DNA of 64,000 nucleotides from Desulfomicrobium baculatum DSM 4028 (GTDB lineage: Bacteria > Desulfobacterota > Desulfovibrionia > Desulfovibrionales > Desulfomicrobiaceae): the NCBI RefSeq assembly GCF_000023225.1, contig NC_013173.1, forward strand, positions 560,501-624,500, read 5' to 3'. Of the stretch, positions 31,050 through 40,509 are shown piece by piece (position 1 is the first letter of the stretch; every line of letters starts with the position of its first letter). The notes under the pieces are model-generated. The model ran no database searches. It saw nothing but the letters and a program-made list of their open reading frames with translations, and was not told the origin of the DNA. Both the position numbers and the translations under genes were made by a program.

Positions 31050-33608
31050 ATGAAGGCTCTGCTCCCCCTTTTTTCCCGCCCCAGCCACTACCTCGGCACC
31101 GAGATCAACAGCGTCCACAAGGACCTGAAAACGGTCCGGGCCCACGTGGCCCTGGCCTTTCCGGATCTCTACGAAGTGGCCATGTCCTATCTCGGACAGA
31201 AAATTCTGTACGACATCGTCAACGCCACCGATCATTTCTGCGCCGAGCGGGTCTTCGCGCCTACCGAGGACGTGGCCGAGGTGCTGCGCACTCATGACAC
31301 GCTCCTGGCCACTCTTGAAAGCGACACGCCGCTCAAGGATCTGGACGGGGTGCTGTTCAGCATCACCCATGAGCTGTGTTACACCAACGTGCTCTACATG
31401 CTCGATCTGGGGGGGATTCCCCTGCGTGCGGCGCAGCGCGTGAACGGGCACCCGCTGGTCATCGCGGGAGGAGGCTGCACCTTCAACGCAGAGCCGCTGG
31501 CTCCTTTTATGGACGTCATGGTGCTCGGCGACGGGGAGGAAGTCCTGCCCGAGATGCTTGAGCTCATTGCCCTCGGCAAGGACGAAGGCTGGTCCCGCAG
31601 CGAACTGATCAGCCGTCTGGCCGGGATTCCCGGCGTGTACGTGCCTTCATTTTTCGAGGACGACGGCAGCGGGGCCATGCGTCCTCTGGACGGCGCGCGG
31701 CCCCAGGTCGAAAAGCGCATCGTCATGGACATGAACAAGGTCTCCTTCCCCACGCGTCAGATCGTGCCCTTCGGCAAGCCCGTGCACGACCGCTATTCGG
31801 TGGAGATCGCGCGTGGCTGCACCCGCGGCTGCCGCTTCTGCCAGGCGGGCATGATCTACCGCCCCGTGCGTGAGCGCGAGGTCGACGTGCTGGGTTCCAT
31901 CATCGATCGCGGCCTGGCCGAGACGGGCAGCGAGGAGCTTTCATTCCTGTCGCTCAGCACCGGGGATTTCAGCGCCCTGGAGGCCCTTTTTCTGTCCTCC
32001 TACAGCCACTGCAGGCAGGAGCAGGTTTCCATTTCCCTGCCGTCCCTGCGCGTAGGCTCGGTCTCCGAAGACCTCATGCGGCTCATGGGCAAAATCCGGC
32101 ACACGGGCATGACCCTGGCCCCCGAGGCCGGCACCCAGCGGCTGCGCAACGTCATCAACAAGGGCGTGACCGAGGACGAACTGCTCGACCACACCGGCAA
32201 GGCCTTTCGCCTGGGCTGGCAGCAGGTCAAACTGTATTTCATGATGGGTCTGCCTACCGAGACCCGCGAGGATCTGCACGGCATCCTGGACCTGTGCCTG
32301 AAGGTCGCGGCCAGTGCCCCAAAGAATGTCAGGCGTCTGCAGGTCACGGCGGCGGTTTCGCCGTTTGTGCCCAAGCCGCACACCCCGTTTCAGTGGGAGC
32401 GGCAGATCTCCATGGCCGAGATCGAGGAGCGGCTGGCCTATCTGCGCAATATCTTCCGCCCTTACAAGAAGCTCAAGCTCAAGTGGCACCATTCGCACAT
32501 GACCTGGCTGGAAGGGGTATTCGCCCGTGGCGACCGGCATCTGGCTCCCGCCCTCGAGTCCGCGTACGCCAAGGGCGCGCTCTTCACCAGCTGGTCCGAC
32601 CATCTGCGCCTTGAACCGTGGCTGGAGGCCTTTGCCGAGACCGGCATCGACGCCGAATCCTATCTGCGCGAACGGGACCCGGAGCAGCCCCTGCCGTGGG
32701 ATCATCTCACCTCGGGGGTGAGCCGCAAATTTCTGCTGACCGAACGCCGCCGCGCCCTGGAAGCGGCCGGAACGCCGGATTGCCGCTACGAGGCGTGCCG
32801 GTCCTGCGGAGTCTGCACCCTGGACGGCCGCGAGTCCGAACTGGTGCAGCAGGCCGCAGGTCACGACATCGTGCCGGTCATCAACCGCGCCACGCGCGAC
32901 CAGGCAGACGCCGAGCAGGTGGAGGAACCGGAGGAGCAGCCAGCGGGACAGCCCGCGGCTTCAACCGACGATCTGCACAACAAGGCGCAACGCTTTCGTC
33001 TGTGGTATTCCAAGACCGGACCGGCCATGTACCTGAGCCAGCTCGAATTGCAGCGGATCTTCGAGCGCGCTTTTCGCCGCGCGCGGTTGCCGCTGGCTTT
33101 CAGCAGCGGCTTCCATCCCGCGCCGCTCCTGTCCTTTGCCCGGGCCCTGCCCGTGGGCGTCGGCAGCGTCTGCGAGTGGATGGACTTCTTTGTGCGCGAG
33201 CACATGGGCGTCCGGGACCTGCCGGCCTTGCTGGAGGCCGAGTTGCCCCAGGGCATGCGCGTGGTCAAGGTGGACGAGCTGCCGTGTCAGGGCCGGGCTC
33301 CCATCTCGAACCACGAGCGTTTTTCCCTCGGGTTTACGTGTGCCGAAGACAGCCTGCGCTTTTCAGGCCGAATCCCAGCTTTTCTGGAGGCCGCGGAGTG
33401 GAAGGTCTTCAAGCGGACCAAGAAAGGCGAGCCGGGCGAAGTGGACGTGCGGCCCATGGTTACGTCCATCACCGAGGACGAGAAGGGCTTTATCATCGAT
33501 TTTGACTGGCAGACCCTCTATGTCAGCCCGATCTTTGTGCTGCAGGCCGTGGACCCGGATTTTACAATGCTGCAGGGACGGCTGATCAAGACGGCGCAGT
33601 TTTTTTGA
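31050..33608 (+). CDS. B12-binding-like radical SAM protein fused to DUF2344 (TIGR03960/TIGR03936 type)
   Basis: An 852-aa fusion. The N-terminal 200 residues resemble a B12-binding-like domain (VMVLGDGEEVLPEM). The radical SAM core starts with the 4Fe-4S motif C257-x3-C261-x2-C264 (CTRGCRFC). A TRAM-less linker with CRSCGVC follows near 590, then a C-terminal DUF2344 domain (about 640-852) opening FRLWYSKTGPAMYLSQLELQR. In many bacteria the two halves are adjacent genes or one fusion, and their substrate is unknown, probably an RNA or cofactor modification. ATG 31050 with AAGGA upstream. It ends at a convergent bidirectional terminator. Confidence 0.88.
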   Translation: MKALLPLFSRPSHYLGTEINSVHKDLKTVRAHVALAFPDLYEVAMSYLGQKILYDIVNATDHFCAERVFAPTEDVAEVLRTHDTLLATLESDTPLKDLDGVLFSITHELCYTNVLYMLDLGGIPLRAAQRVNGHPLVIAGGGCTFNAEPLAPFMDVMVLGDGEEVLPEMLELIALGKDEGWSRSELISRLAGIPGVYVPSFFEDDGSGAMRPLDGARPQVEKRIVMDMNKVSFPTRQIVPFGKPVHDRYSVEIARGCTRGCRFCQAGMIYRPVREREVDVLGSIIDRGLAETGSEELSFLSLSTGDFSALEALFLSSYSHCRQEQVSISLPSLRVGSVSEDLMRLMGKIRHTGMTLAPEAGTQRLRNVINKGVTEDELLDHTGKAFRLGWQQVKLYFMMGLPTETREDLHGILDLCLKVAASAPKNVRRLQVTAAVSPFVPKPHTPFQWERQISMAEIEERLAYLRNIFRPYKKLKLKWHHSHMTWLEGVFARGDRHLAPALESAYAKGALFTSWSDHLRLEPWLEAFAETGIDAESYLRERDPEQPLPWDHLTSGVSRKFLLTERRRALEAAGTPDCRYEACRSCGVCTLDGRESELVQQAAGHDIVPVINRATRDQADAEQVEEPEEQPAGQPAASTDDLHNKAQRFRLWYSKTGPAMYLSQLELQRIFERAFRRARLPLAFSSGFHPAPLLSFARALPVGVGSVCEWMDFFVREHMGVRDLPALLEAELPQGMRVVKVDELPCQGRAPISNHERFSLGFTCAEDSLRFSGRIPAFLEAAEWKVFKRTKKGEPGEVDVRPMVTSITEDEKGFIIDFDWQTLYVSPIFVLQAVDPDFTMLQGRLIKTAQFF

Positions 33609-33620
33609 AGCGGGAAAATG

Positions 33621-33648
33621 AAAAAGGCGAAGCATGTGCTTCGCCTTT
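33621..33648. terminator. Bidirectional terminator between radical SAM gene and mucR
   Basis: An 11-bp stem AAAGGCGAAGC (33623-33633) with GCTTCGCCTTT (33638-33648), loop ATGT. The T run is better on the minus strand (A residues 33621-33625). Confidence 0.8.
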
Positions 33649-33670
33649 CCAGTTGGCTCGAGGGTAAGAA

Positions 33671-34063
33671 CTACTTCTTGACCCGTTTTTCCCAGAGCTT
33701 CATGTCCTGCATTTTTTTGCGGCGATCACGGGCCAGGGATTTGGCCACCAGGGACGTGCCCTTCTTGTAGCCCCACTTTTCCCGGTATTCTTCGGGAGTG
33801 AGACCGTGGGTCGCCAGGTGGCGTTTGGTCAGCACCTTGAACGATTTCGAGCATTCCATGCAGATGATGCTTTTTTCGCGGATGGCCTTTTTGGCATCAT
33901 CAAGTGACAGGGTTGCTTCGGGTTCAGGCTGGTTTCCTTCGGCGACGTTCTTGATTCCTTCGGTCAACGAACGAATCATGGACGTCAGCTCTTCCTCGTT
34001 CATGTTGCGCACACTGGCTTGTGCTTTGACGATTTCGAGCGCTTGTTTTACATACTCTTCCAT
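33671..34063 (-). CDS. MucR/Ros-family zinc-finger transcriptional regulator
   Basis: A 130-aa regulator. The C-terminal C2H2 finger is C68-x2-C71 and H82-x3-H86, within KRHLATHGLTPEEYREKWG, the conserved DNA-binding block of MucR/Ros. The N-terminal helical part would mediate oligomerisation. In other bacteria these proteins are H-NS-like regulators of exopolysaccharide and virulence genes. Start ATG 34063, six bases after GGAGG; a TTG at 34069 would abut the ribosome site. No obvious cofactor genes nearby. Confidence 0.88.
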   Translation of the reverse strand: MEEYVKQALEIVKAQASVRNMNEEELTSMIRSLTEGIKNVAEGNQPEPEATLSLDDAKKAIREKSIICMECSKSFKVLTKRHLATHGLTPEEYREKWGYKKGTSLVAKSLARDRRKKMQDMKLWEKRVKK

Positions 34064-34226
34064 GTTCAACCTCCAACTATCGCGTATTTGTAATTTGCAG
34101 TATTAGTTTCGTTCTGTAATTTTGTCAACACATGGCAAATGTTTCTGGCTCTACATGCATAAATGTTTATACGGATTTTTTTTCATTCAAGAATAATAAT
34201 TGGTAATAACGCTACAGGGAGAAAAA

Positions 34227-34709
34227 ATGGCAATTCCGCACAACGCCTTGAACGACATGGCTCAGGTTTTTCATTTCGAATTTTGGCTTCGTTATTATTT
34301 TATCGAAGAGCGGGACGGGAATCTTTATATTCAATTGACTGAAGAGCAGGCAAAACAAATGCAGGCCAAATTTCCTGAGTTCTGGGAACTGGCGGAGAGC
34401 GTGCAAGATCGTCCCCTGTCCCCGGAATTGTCTCAGCAAGCCGTGGTCGAGTTTCTTCAGGTCAATTATGAAGGCAAGAAATTTCCGGCCAACACCGTTC
34501 TTAAGGTCCTGGACAGCAAGGATTTTTCCGTTGAAATGTATCTGTTCGACACCTGGGTGGACTTGCACGAGGAGCAGCTCATGCAGAAGATCTACGGGTT
34601 TGATTACTGGATGCATATTTACGGTGAATGGAAAACAACGGAGAAGGCGCAGCAATTGGTTCAGTCCCTCAAGCTGCAGATGCAGGGCGAGCACGGGGCC
34701 ATGAACTGA
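34227..34709 (+). CDS. Hypothetical cytoplasmic protein
   Basis: A 160-aa soluble, aromatic-rich protein (many Phe, Tyr and Trp; acidic overall). No domain is recognised. The frame opens upstream at 34200, but AGGGAG (34216-34221) before ATG 34227 decides the start. It diverges from mucR across about 160 bp of AT-rich DNA, so the pair may share a regulatory region. Confidence 0.65.
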   Translation: MAIPHNALNDMAQVFHFEFWLRYYFIEERDGNLYIQLTEEQAKQMQAKFPEFWELAESVQDRPLSPELSQQAVVEFLQVNYEGKKFPANTVLKVLDSKDFSVEMYLFDTWVDLHEEQLMQKIYGFDYWMHIYGEWKTTEKAQQLVQSLKLQMQGEHGAMN

Positions 34710-34750
34710 TGGGTTTTTAATTCTGGCGGTTGCGGCATGCGGCCCGCTGT

Positions 34751-34948
34751 CGTCATGGCCTTGAGTCCCGCCGGAACTCCATCACCGGCCTCGTAGAGTT
34801 GAATCGTTGCGTGCCAGGCGAAAAATCCATGCCGCGCGTCAGGCAACGATTCACCAAACGATGCCTGGCTCAGTCAGACAGCCGACGAGCCTCAAGACCA
34901 TGACGACAACGGTCTTTGAGGCGTTGGTGGAACGTGTTTTGTTGTCGT
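34751..34948. repeat. Nested inverted repeats, possible structured or palindromic element
   Basis: Outer arms CGTCATGGCCTTGAG (34751-34765) and CTCAAGACCATGACG (34891-34905) match at 14 of 15 positions. Inside are TGAATCGTTGC (34800-34810) / GCAACGATTCA (34843-34853), perfect, and GCCAGGC (34813-34819) / GCCTGGC (34863-34869). A further pair ACGACAAC (34903-34910) / GTTGTCGT (34941-34948) overlaps the right end. No gene lies in 34710-35080. Confidence 0.7.
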
Positions 34949-35019
34949 GAAGATAGACGAAAGCCCCATGGACAGGCCCGGCCATGCGGGGCAAATGTTC
35001 GAAGGATGGGATAATACGA

Positions 35020-35059
35020 AAAAAGCCCCCGCAAGTTGTGCTGCTTGCGGGGGCTTTTT
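35020..35059. terminator. Bidirectional terminator
   Basis: A perfect 16-bp stem (35020-35035 with 35044-35059), loop TTGTGCTG, A/T runs at both ends. It serves the lipoprotein operon on minus and possibly the hypothetical gene on plus. Confidence 0.9.
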
Positions 35060-35080
35060 GTGTTGTGCGAAGGGGAGGGA

Positions 35081-35578
35081 CTATTGAAAGAGCGCCCCCT
35101 GGCTGGCGAAGAAGACCTTGCCGGGCGCGCCCGCGCCCAGGGTGTTTTTCTCCGCCGTCAGTTCCATGCGGTATCCGAAAGAGATGTACAGGGGACCGGA
35201 CGAGCCCAAGGATTCGGGCGTGAGGTGGAATTCAAAGGGCACGCCCTTTTCGTGGTCCAGGCCGGTGGGCAGGTAAAGACGCAGGTCCTTGGCCAGGACG
35301 CGGCTCTGGTCGTCGCTCAGGTAGATCTGCATCCACAGGTCCTGGATCCAGGTCGCCCATTCGGGGATCGCTCCGGCCACGGGTTTGGCCGTGCCGGAAA
35401 TGATCAACGTGTTTTCCTCCAGGCGGCTCGAGTAGGAGAATTCCCAGTAGCGCATGACAAGGGTCTCCTGCTGACCGAGGGTCCAGGGGTTCTTGTCCAG
35501 ATGCACGACGCTCAAATGGGCACAGCCCGCGATAAGCAGGCAGGCAACCGCAAGCGACAGGATCAGCCGTGGACGCAT
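35081..35578 (-). CDS. Putative outer- or inner-membrane lipoprotein
   Basis: A 165-aa protein with a lipoprotein signal: MRPRLILSLAVACLLIAGC, lipobox LIAGC. The mature part is beta-rich and of unknown function. AAGGAG five bases before ATG 35578 excludes the longer frame from 35611. It starts 30 bp downstream of the YkgJ-like gene on the same strand, so it is probably the last gene of a kinase-ykgJ-lipoprotein unit. Confidence 0.75.
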   Translation of the reverse strand: MRPRLILSLAVACLLIAGCAHLSVVHLDKNPWTLGQQETLVMRYWEFSYSSRLEENTLIISGTAKPVAGAIPEWATWIQDLWMQIYLSDDQSRVLAKDLRLYLPTGLDHEKGVPFEFHLTPESLGSSGPLYISFGYRMELTAEKNTLGAGAPGKVFFASQGALFQ

Positions 35579-35607
35579 GTTCGTCTCCTTGTATTTCACC
35601 GTGGTCA

Positions 35608-36204
35608 TCATAACTTGGGACTGCCCTGCACTATCATCTCGGCCAGGGTGAGATCAACCCGGGGCAGGGCGCGGATTTGCCGGGGGCCGACGAACTGCAC
35701 TTCGAGTTCCATCAGCCGCGTGTACAGCGTCGTGCGGTCCAGAACCGGGAAGGAATCCCTCTCGGCGCATAGCTCCTGGCTGCGGAAACAGCCCGGAAAG
35801 TCGACGCTGCGGCCATTCGGGTAGCGCAGCCTGTTGGGTACGCCGTGCAGCCTGCAGATCATCAGCCGGTGGGCGTAGACGCCGCAGCGCCCATCGTCGT
35901 TCAGTGGGCACATGATGGCAGGATGCTCGCCGCGAGAGAGGGCGGCGGTGGCATCGCGCACATAGGCGCGCGCCCGCTCTTCGTAGACGGCCCTGCGGTC
36001 GGACGGCAGCTCGCTAAGGCCGTGAAGCAGATAAGCCCATTCGATGCGGGTGTGATGCTGGAAAAAACTGGTGCAGCAGTTCTGCAGGCAACCGTCGCAG
36101 CTCAGACCCAAAGCCTGCGCATGGGCGGAGTAGCTGCTCTGCATGTCGGCGTAGAGACTGGCCAGTTTTCGGTACGCCTGGGCGGGAAGTATTTTTTTGA
36201 TCAC
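35608..36204 (-). CDS. YkgJ-type cysteine-cluster protein
   Basis: A 198-aa protein with the Zn/Fe-chelating Cys cluster C36-x2-C39-x3-C43-C44, followed by further cysteines in MCPLNDDGRCGVYAHRLMIC and FPGCF. This is the arrangement of the YkgJ/UPF0153 family, whose function is poorly defined. The start GTG 36204 overlaps the stop of the upstream kinase gene (GTGA), with AGGA seven bases before it, indicating translational coupling. Confidence 0.8.
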   Translation of the reverse strand: MIKKILPAQAYRKLASLYADMQSSYSAHAQALGLSCDGCLQNCCTSFFQHHTRIEWAYLLHGLSELPSDRRAVYEERARAYVRDATAALSRGEHPAIMCPLNDDGRCGVYAHRLMICRLHGVPNRLRYPNGRSVDFPGCFRSQELCAERDSFPVLDRTTLYTRLMELEVQFVGPRQIRALPRVDLTLAEMIVQGSPKL

Positions 36205-36722
36205 GGATATTCCTGTGCGGTTCGAGAAAGGCCCTCGATGATGGCGGAGCAGGATTCTTCCGGGCTCGCTCCGTCGGTGTTCACCGTCAGCTGGGCGAAG
36301 CGTGCATACAGGGGGGCGCGCTCGTCGTAAAGGTCTTTGAGGGTCTGACCGGGGCCGATGGCAAGCCCTCTTGAGGCCGGATTGGTCAGCCTGCGGGAGA
36401 TGCTTGTAAAGGAGGTCTCGATGTAGACGATGTGTCCCTGGCCTTGCAGATGCGTCATGGCGTCCTCGGAATAGACCACGCTGCCGCCCGTGGCGATGAT
36501 GCAGCGTTTGAGGTGCAGGCGCTGGATCTGCTGCGCTTCGGCCAGCACAAAAGCCTCAAGGCCGAGATGATCCCTGATCTGCTGCAGAGGAGCGCCCCAC
36601 CAAGCTTCCATGAGCAGATCCGTATCCACGAAGGCCCAATTCAGCCGCCTGGCCAGGCGTTTGCCGAGGGTGGACTTGCCGGTGGCGGCCATGCCGATGA
36701 GGATGATGTTTTCGTGGTTCAT
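36201..36722 (-). CDS. Shikimate-kinase-like small-molecule kinase
   Basis: A 173-aa P-loop kinase of shikimate kinase size. P-loop GMAATGKST lies at about 10-18, the DxD-type VDTDLLME at about 32-39, ATGGSVV in the middle and a lid with NPASRG. The conserved GExxFRxxE substrate motif of AroK is replaced by GLEAFVLAEAQQ: the arginine that binds shikimate is absent. Other members of the fold include homoserine- and gluconate-type kinases, so the substrate is uncertain. It is followed by ykgJ with a 4-bp overlap. Confidence 0.75.
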   Translation of the reverse strand: MNHENIILIGMAATGKSTLGKRLARRLNWAFVDTDLLMEAWWGAPLQQIRDHLGLEAFVLAEAQQIQRLHLKRCIIATGGSVVYSEDAMTHLQGQGHIVYIETSFTSISRRLTNPASRGLAIGPGQTLKDLYDERAPLYARFAQLTVNTDGASPEESCSAIIEGLSRTAQEYP

Positions 36723-36736
36723 GTTTCGATCCGTCC

Positions 36737-36770
36737 AAAAAAATGAAGCCCAAGCATGACGCCCGGGCTT
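36737..36770 (-). terminator. Terminator of the liv operon
   Basis: Minus-strand stem AAGCCCGGGC/GCTTGGGCTT (36761-36770 with 36746-36755; 8 of 10 pairs), loop of 5, then a T run (A residues 36737-36743 on plus). Confidence 0.75.
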
Positions 36771-36797
36771 GTTGGAAAACGGGACACGCCGCGGCTG

Positions 36798-37522
36798 TCA
36801 GCCCCCGAGATACGCTTTTTTCACATCGGGGTTGTTCATCAGCTCCTTGGCATTGCCCGAGGCCACGATGGCCCCGGTGTCGAGCACGTAGCCCCGGTGC
36901 GCGAACTGCAGGGCGATGCGCGCGTTCTGCTCGATCAGCAGCAGCGTCATGCCCTGTGAATTGAGTTCTTTCAAGGCCCTGAACATGTCGTACATGAGAA
37001 GCGGCGCAAGGCCCATGGAGGGCTCGTCGAGCATGATGAAGTTGGCTCCGGTCATGAGCGAACGGCCCACAGAGAGCATCTGCTGTTCGCCGCCGGACAG
37101 GGATTCGCTGCGCTGCTTGCGGCGCTCGAAGAGCCTGGGGAAGAGGTCGTAGACCCTCTTGAAATCCACCTGGATCTGATCGTTATCCTTGCGTGCGTAG
37201 GTCGCCAGCTGCAGATTTTCTTCAACGGTCAGATTGCCGAAGATGTGCCTGCCTTCGGGGGAAAGCGCGATTTTGAGATCCTGCACGACCTTGTGCGCTT
37301 CCGTGTCGATGATGCTCTTGCCCTCATAGAGGATGTCGCCCTGGGTGATTTTCGGGCCTTCCGGCGGTGGGACGCGGGTGATGGTGTGCAGGGTGGTCGT
37401 TTTTCCCGCGCCGTTGGCGCCGATCAGGGTGACGATCTCACCCTTGTCCACGGTGAATGAGATGCCGTGCAGGGCTTCGATATTGCCGTACTTCACATAG
37501 AGATTTTTGACTTCGAGCAGCA

Positions 37523-37523
<1 letters not shown>
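36798..37523 (-). CDS. livF: Branched-chain amino acid ABC transporter ATPase LivF
   Basis: A 241-aa cytoplasmic ATPase. Walker A GANGAGKTT, LivF-type APEGRHIF-like segment (ALSPEGRHIFGNLTV), signature LSGGEQQ and Walker B IMLDEPSMGLAP are visible. It energises uptake with LivG through LivH and LivM. ATG 37523 shares one base with the livG stop (TAATG), so translation is coupled. Last gene of the operon, followed by a terminator. Confidence 0.95.
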
Positions 37524-38290
<767 letters not shown>

Positions 38291-38338
38291 AGAAGCTCCG
38301 GATGATGAATACGATCGCTTGTCGCTGTTGTGAGCGTG

Positions 38339-39415
38339 TTACTTGAATGAGTAGAATTTTTTGAGTTTGGGGAACACGTCGGACAACTCCCGATTGCCCA
38401 TGATGCCTTCGGGCCGGAATTGCATGAGCAGGATGAGGATAAGGGGAATGATGACCCATTTCCAGACCTGGCTCAGCTCATAGCTGTCAGGGAGCAGATG
38501 CATGTAATGCATGGCCGTATCCATCCAGGGAATGATGAAACGCAACGACTCCAGGAGCAGAGTGAAGAGGATCGCGGAGATGACCGAACCGCTGAGCGAG
38601 CCCATTCCTCCGAGGTACACCATGACGAGGCATTCCGTTGATTTCAGAATTCCAAAGGAGTTCGGGTTGATGTAGCCGAGGATGTGCGCGAAGAGGCCGC
38701 CCGCGATGCCGGCCAGGCCGCTGGAGAGCATGAAGGCCACCAGCTTCATCCTGTTGGTGTTGACGCTCATTATTTCCGCGGCCACTTCGTCCTGTTTGAT
38801 GGCGATGATGCCTTTGCCGTAGGTCGAGGTCACATAGCGGCGGATGATGAATACCGTGCCGAAAGTGAAGATCATGACCCAGAGCAGAATCCAGGGGATG
38901 TCGTAGCTGTCGGTCATGGCGAAGAGCACCTTCTTCATGCCCATGAATCCTCTGGCGCCGCCGATCTTGTCGATGTTGATGATGGTGCTGATGATGATGA
39001 AGTTGGCTGCGATGGTGATGATGGCCAGGTAGTCGTCGCGGGTCTTGAACGAGGGGATGGCCACCAGTACGCCGGCCACCGCGGCTGCCGCTCCGCCGAT
39101 CAGCAGGGTGAAGGGGAAGAGATAGACGGCCGTTTCCGGAGGCAGCAGCGCGGCGCCGAAGACCTTGTCGTCGGTGAAGAGCATCACGTTGACGACGGAG
39201 GTCACGTATGCGCCCACGGCCATGAACCCGGCGTGCCCGCAGGCGAACTCGCCCATGTAGCCGTTCACGATGTTGAAACTGGTGGACAGGATGATGTTCA
39301 CGCCCATGAACATGATGACGGACTGGATGTACAGGTCGATGTATTCCTGATGGGACATGAACACTATCACACCGGTTATCGCCAACAGGAGCGTGGGGAC
39401 GGTTAATTTTCGCAT
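38339..39415 (-). CDS. livM: Branched-chain amino acid ABC transporter permease LivM
   Basis: A 358-aa multi-helix inner-membrane permease (about 9-10 helices). It contains the conserved GYMGEFACGHAGFMAVGAY block of LivM and the EAA-like loop near GLFAHILGYINP. It forms the channel with LivH. ATG 39415 follows GAGGA by 5 bp. The 48-bp gap to livG has no terminator. Confidence 0.95.
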   Translation of the reverse strand: MRKLTVPTLLLAITGVIVFMSHQEYIDLYIQSVIMFMGVNIILSTSFNIVNGYMGEFACGHAGFMAVGAYVTSVVNVMLFTDDKVFGAALLPPETAVYLFPFTLLIGGAAAAVAGVLVAIPSFKTRDDYLAIITIAANFIIISTIINIDKIGGARGFMGMKKVLFAMTDSYDIPWILLWVMIFTFGTVFIIRRYVTSTYGKGIIAIKQDEVAAEIMSVNTNRMKLVAFMLSSGLAGIAGGLFAHILGYINPNSFGILKSTECLVMVYLGGMGSLSGSVISAILFTLLLESLRFIIPWMDTAMHYMHLLPDSYELSQVWKWVIIPLILILLMQFRPEGIMGNRELSDVFPKLKKFYSFK

Positions 39416-39476
39416 TGAATTCCTCGAGTACCAAGTGAAAAAGAAGAGAACGCTCGATCCGACTCTGTATCCGCTT

Positions 39477-40391
39477 TTAGATTTTGGTCGTACCTGCCAC
39501 GCCGAACATGCCTGTGGGCTTGATGCACAGGATGGTCATCAGGATGGCGAAAGCGATCAGGTCCCTGTAGGTTGACGGGAAAACCGCGACGACGAGAATT
39601 TCCACGAAACCGAGGAGAAAACCGCCCAGGAAGGCCCCGCGAATGTCGCCGATCCCTCCGACCACGGCGGCGATGAACGCTTTCCATCCGATCATCGCAC
39701 CCATGTAGGGGTCCAGAATGGGATAGGAGAGGGCGAAAAGCAGACCCGCCAGCCCGGCGAAAGAGGAACCGAGGATAAAGGTGAAGACGATGACCGTATC
39801 GATGGGGATGCCCATGAGTGGCACCGCGAATTTGTCGTAGGAGATGGCGCGCATGGCCATGCCGATCTTGGTCTTGGTGACGATGAAATGCAGAAAAATA
39901 AAGACCAGGATTGCCGAGAATACGACTCCAATTTTCAGGTTGGTCATGCTCAGATCGCCGACGGTGTAGACGACCTTGTCCACAAGTTCGGGAAAGCTTT
40001 TGCGGCTTGCCCCGAGTAGCGCGAGGTTGCCGTTTTCAAGGACCAGCCCGCACATGAGCGCGGTGATGACGACATACAGGCGGTGTGCGCCCTTGCGGCG
40101 CAGCGGCCGGTAGGCGATGCGCTCCAGCGATACGCCGACGACGGCGGTGAGGATCATGGTCAAGGGTATGACCATGGCCAAAACCATCCAGCCAGGGAGC
40201 GAGACCGCCATGCCCAGGATGGCCGTGGCGATGAAGAACGCGATATAGGCGCCGACCATGAAGATATCGCCGTGCGCGAAATTGATCAGACGCAACACGC
40301 CGTACACCAGCGTATAGCCAAGCGCGATCAGGGAGTAGAAGCTGCCCCACTGAAACGCGTTGAAGAGGTTCTGGATAATACTTGCGAGCAC
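39477..40391 (-). CDS. livH: Branched-chain amino acid ABC transporter permease LivH
   Basis: A 304-aa permease with about eight helices. LivH features are GYTLVYGVLRLINFAHGD near the N-terminus and AFIAAVVGGIGDIRGAFLGG near the C-terminus. Start codon is GTG 40391 with GGGGA upstream. It lies after a terminator hairpin that separates it from livK. Confidence 0.95.
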   Translation of the reverse strand: MLASIIQNLFNAFQWGSFYSLIALGYTLVYGVLRLINFAHGDIFMVGAYIAFFIATAILGMAVSLPGWMVLAMVIPLTMILTAVVGVSLERIAYRPLRRKGAHRLYVVITALMCGLVLENGNLALLGASRKSFPELVDKVVYTVGDLSMTNLKIGVVFSAILVFIFLHFIVTKTKIGMAMRAISYDKFAVPLMGIPIDTVIVFTFILGSSFAGLAGLLFALSYPILDPYMGAMIGWKAFIAAVVGGIGDIRGAFLGGFLLGFVEILVVAVFPSTYRDLIAFAILMTILCIKPTGMFGVAGTTKI

Positions 40392-40463
40392 GAGTTTTCC
40401 CCTATGAGTCCAGTGTCCCGTTGACTTCTGTTGACAATGAAAGGCCCAGGCGGGCTTTGAAAC

Positions 40464-40499
40464 AAAAAAAGTGCGCGGAGTTCAAACCCCGCGCACTTT
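40464..40499 (-). terminator. Partial terminator between livK and livH
   Basis: Minus-strand stem GTGCGCGG/CCGCGCAC extended by AAA/TTT (plus 40468-40478 with 40489-40499), then a T7 run (A residues 40464-40470). It likely lets receptor mRNA exceed permease mRNA. Confidence 0.88.
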
Positions 40500-40509
40500 G
40501 ATCGATTTG

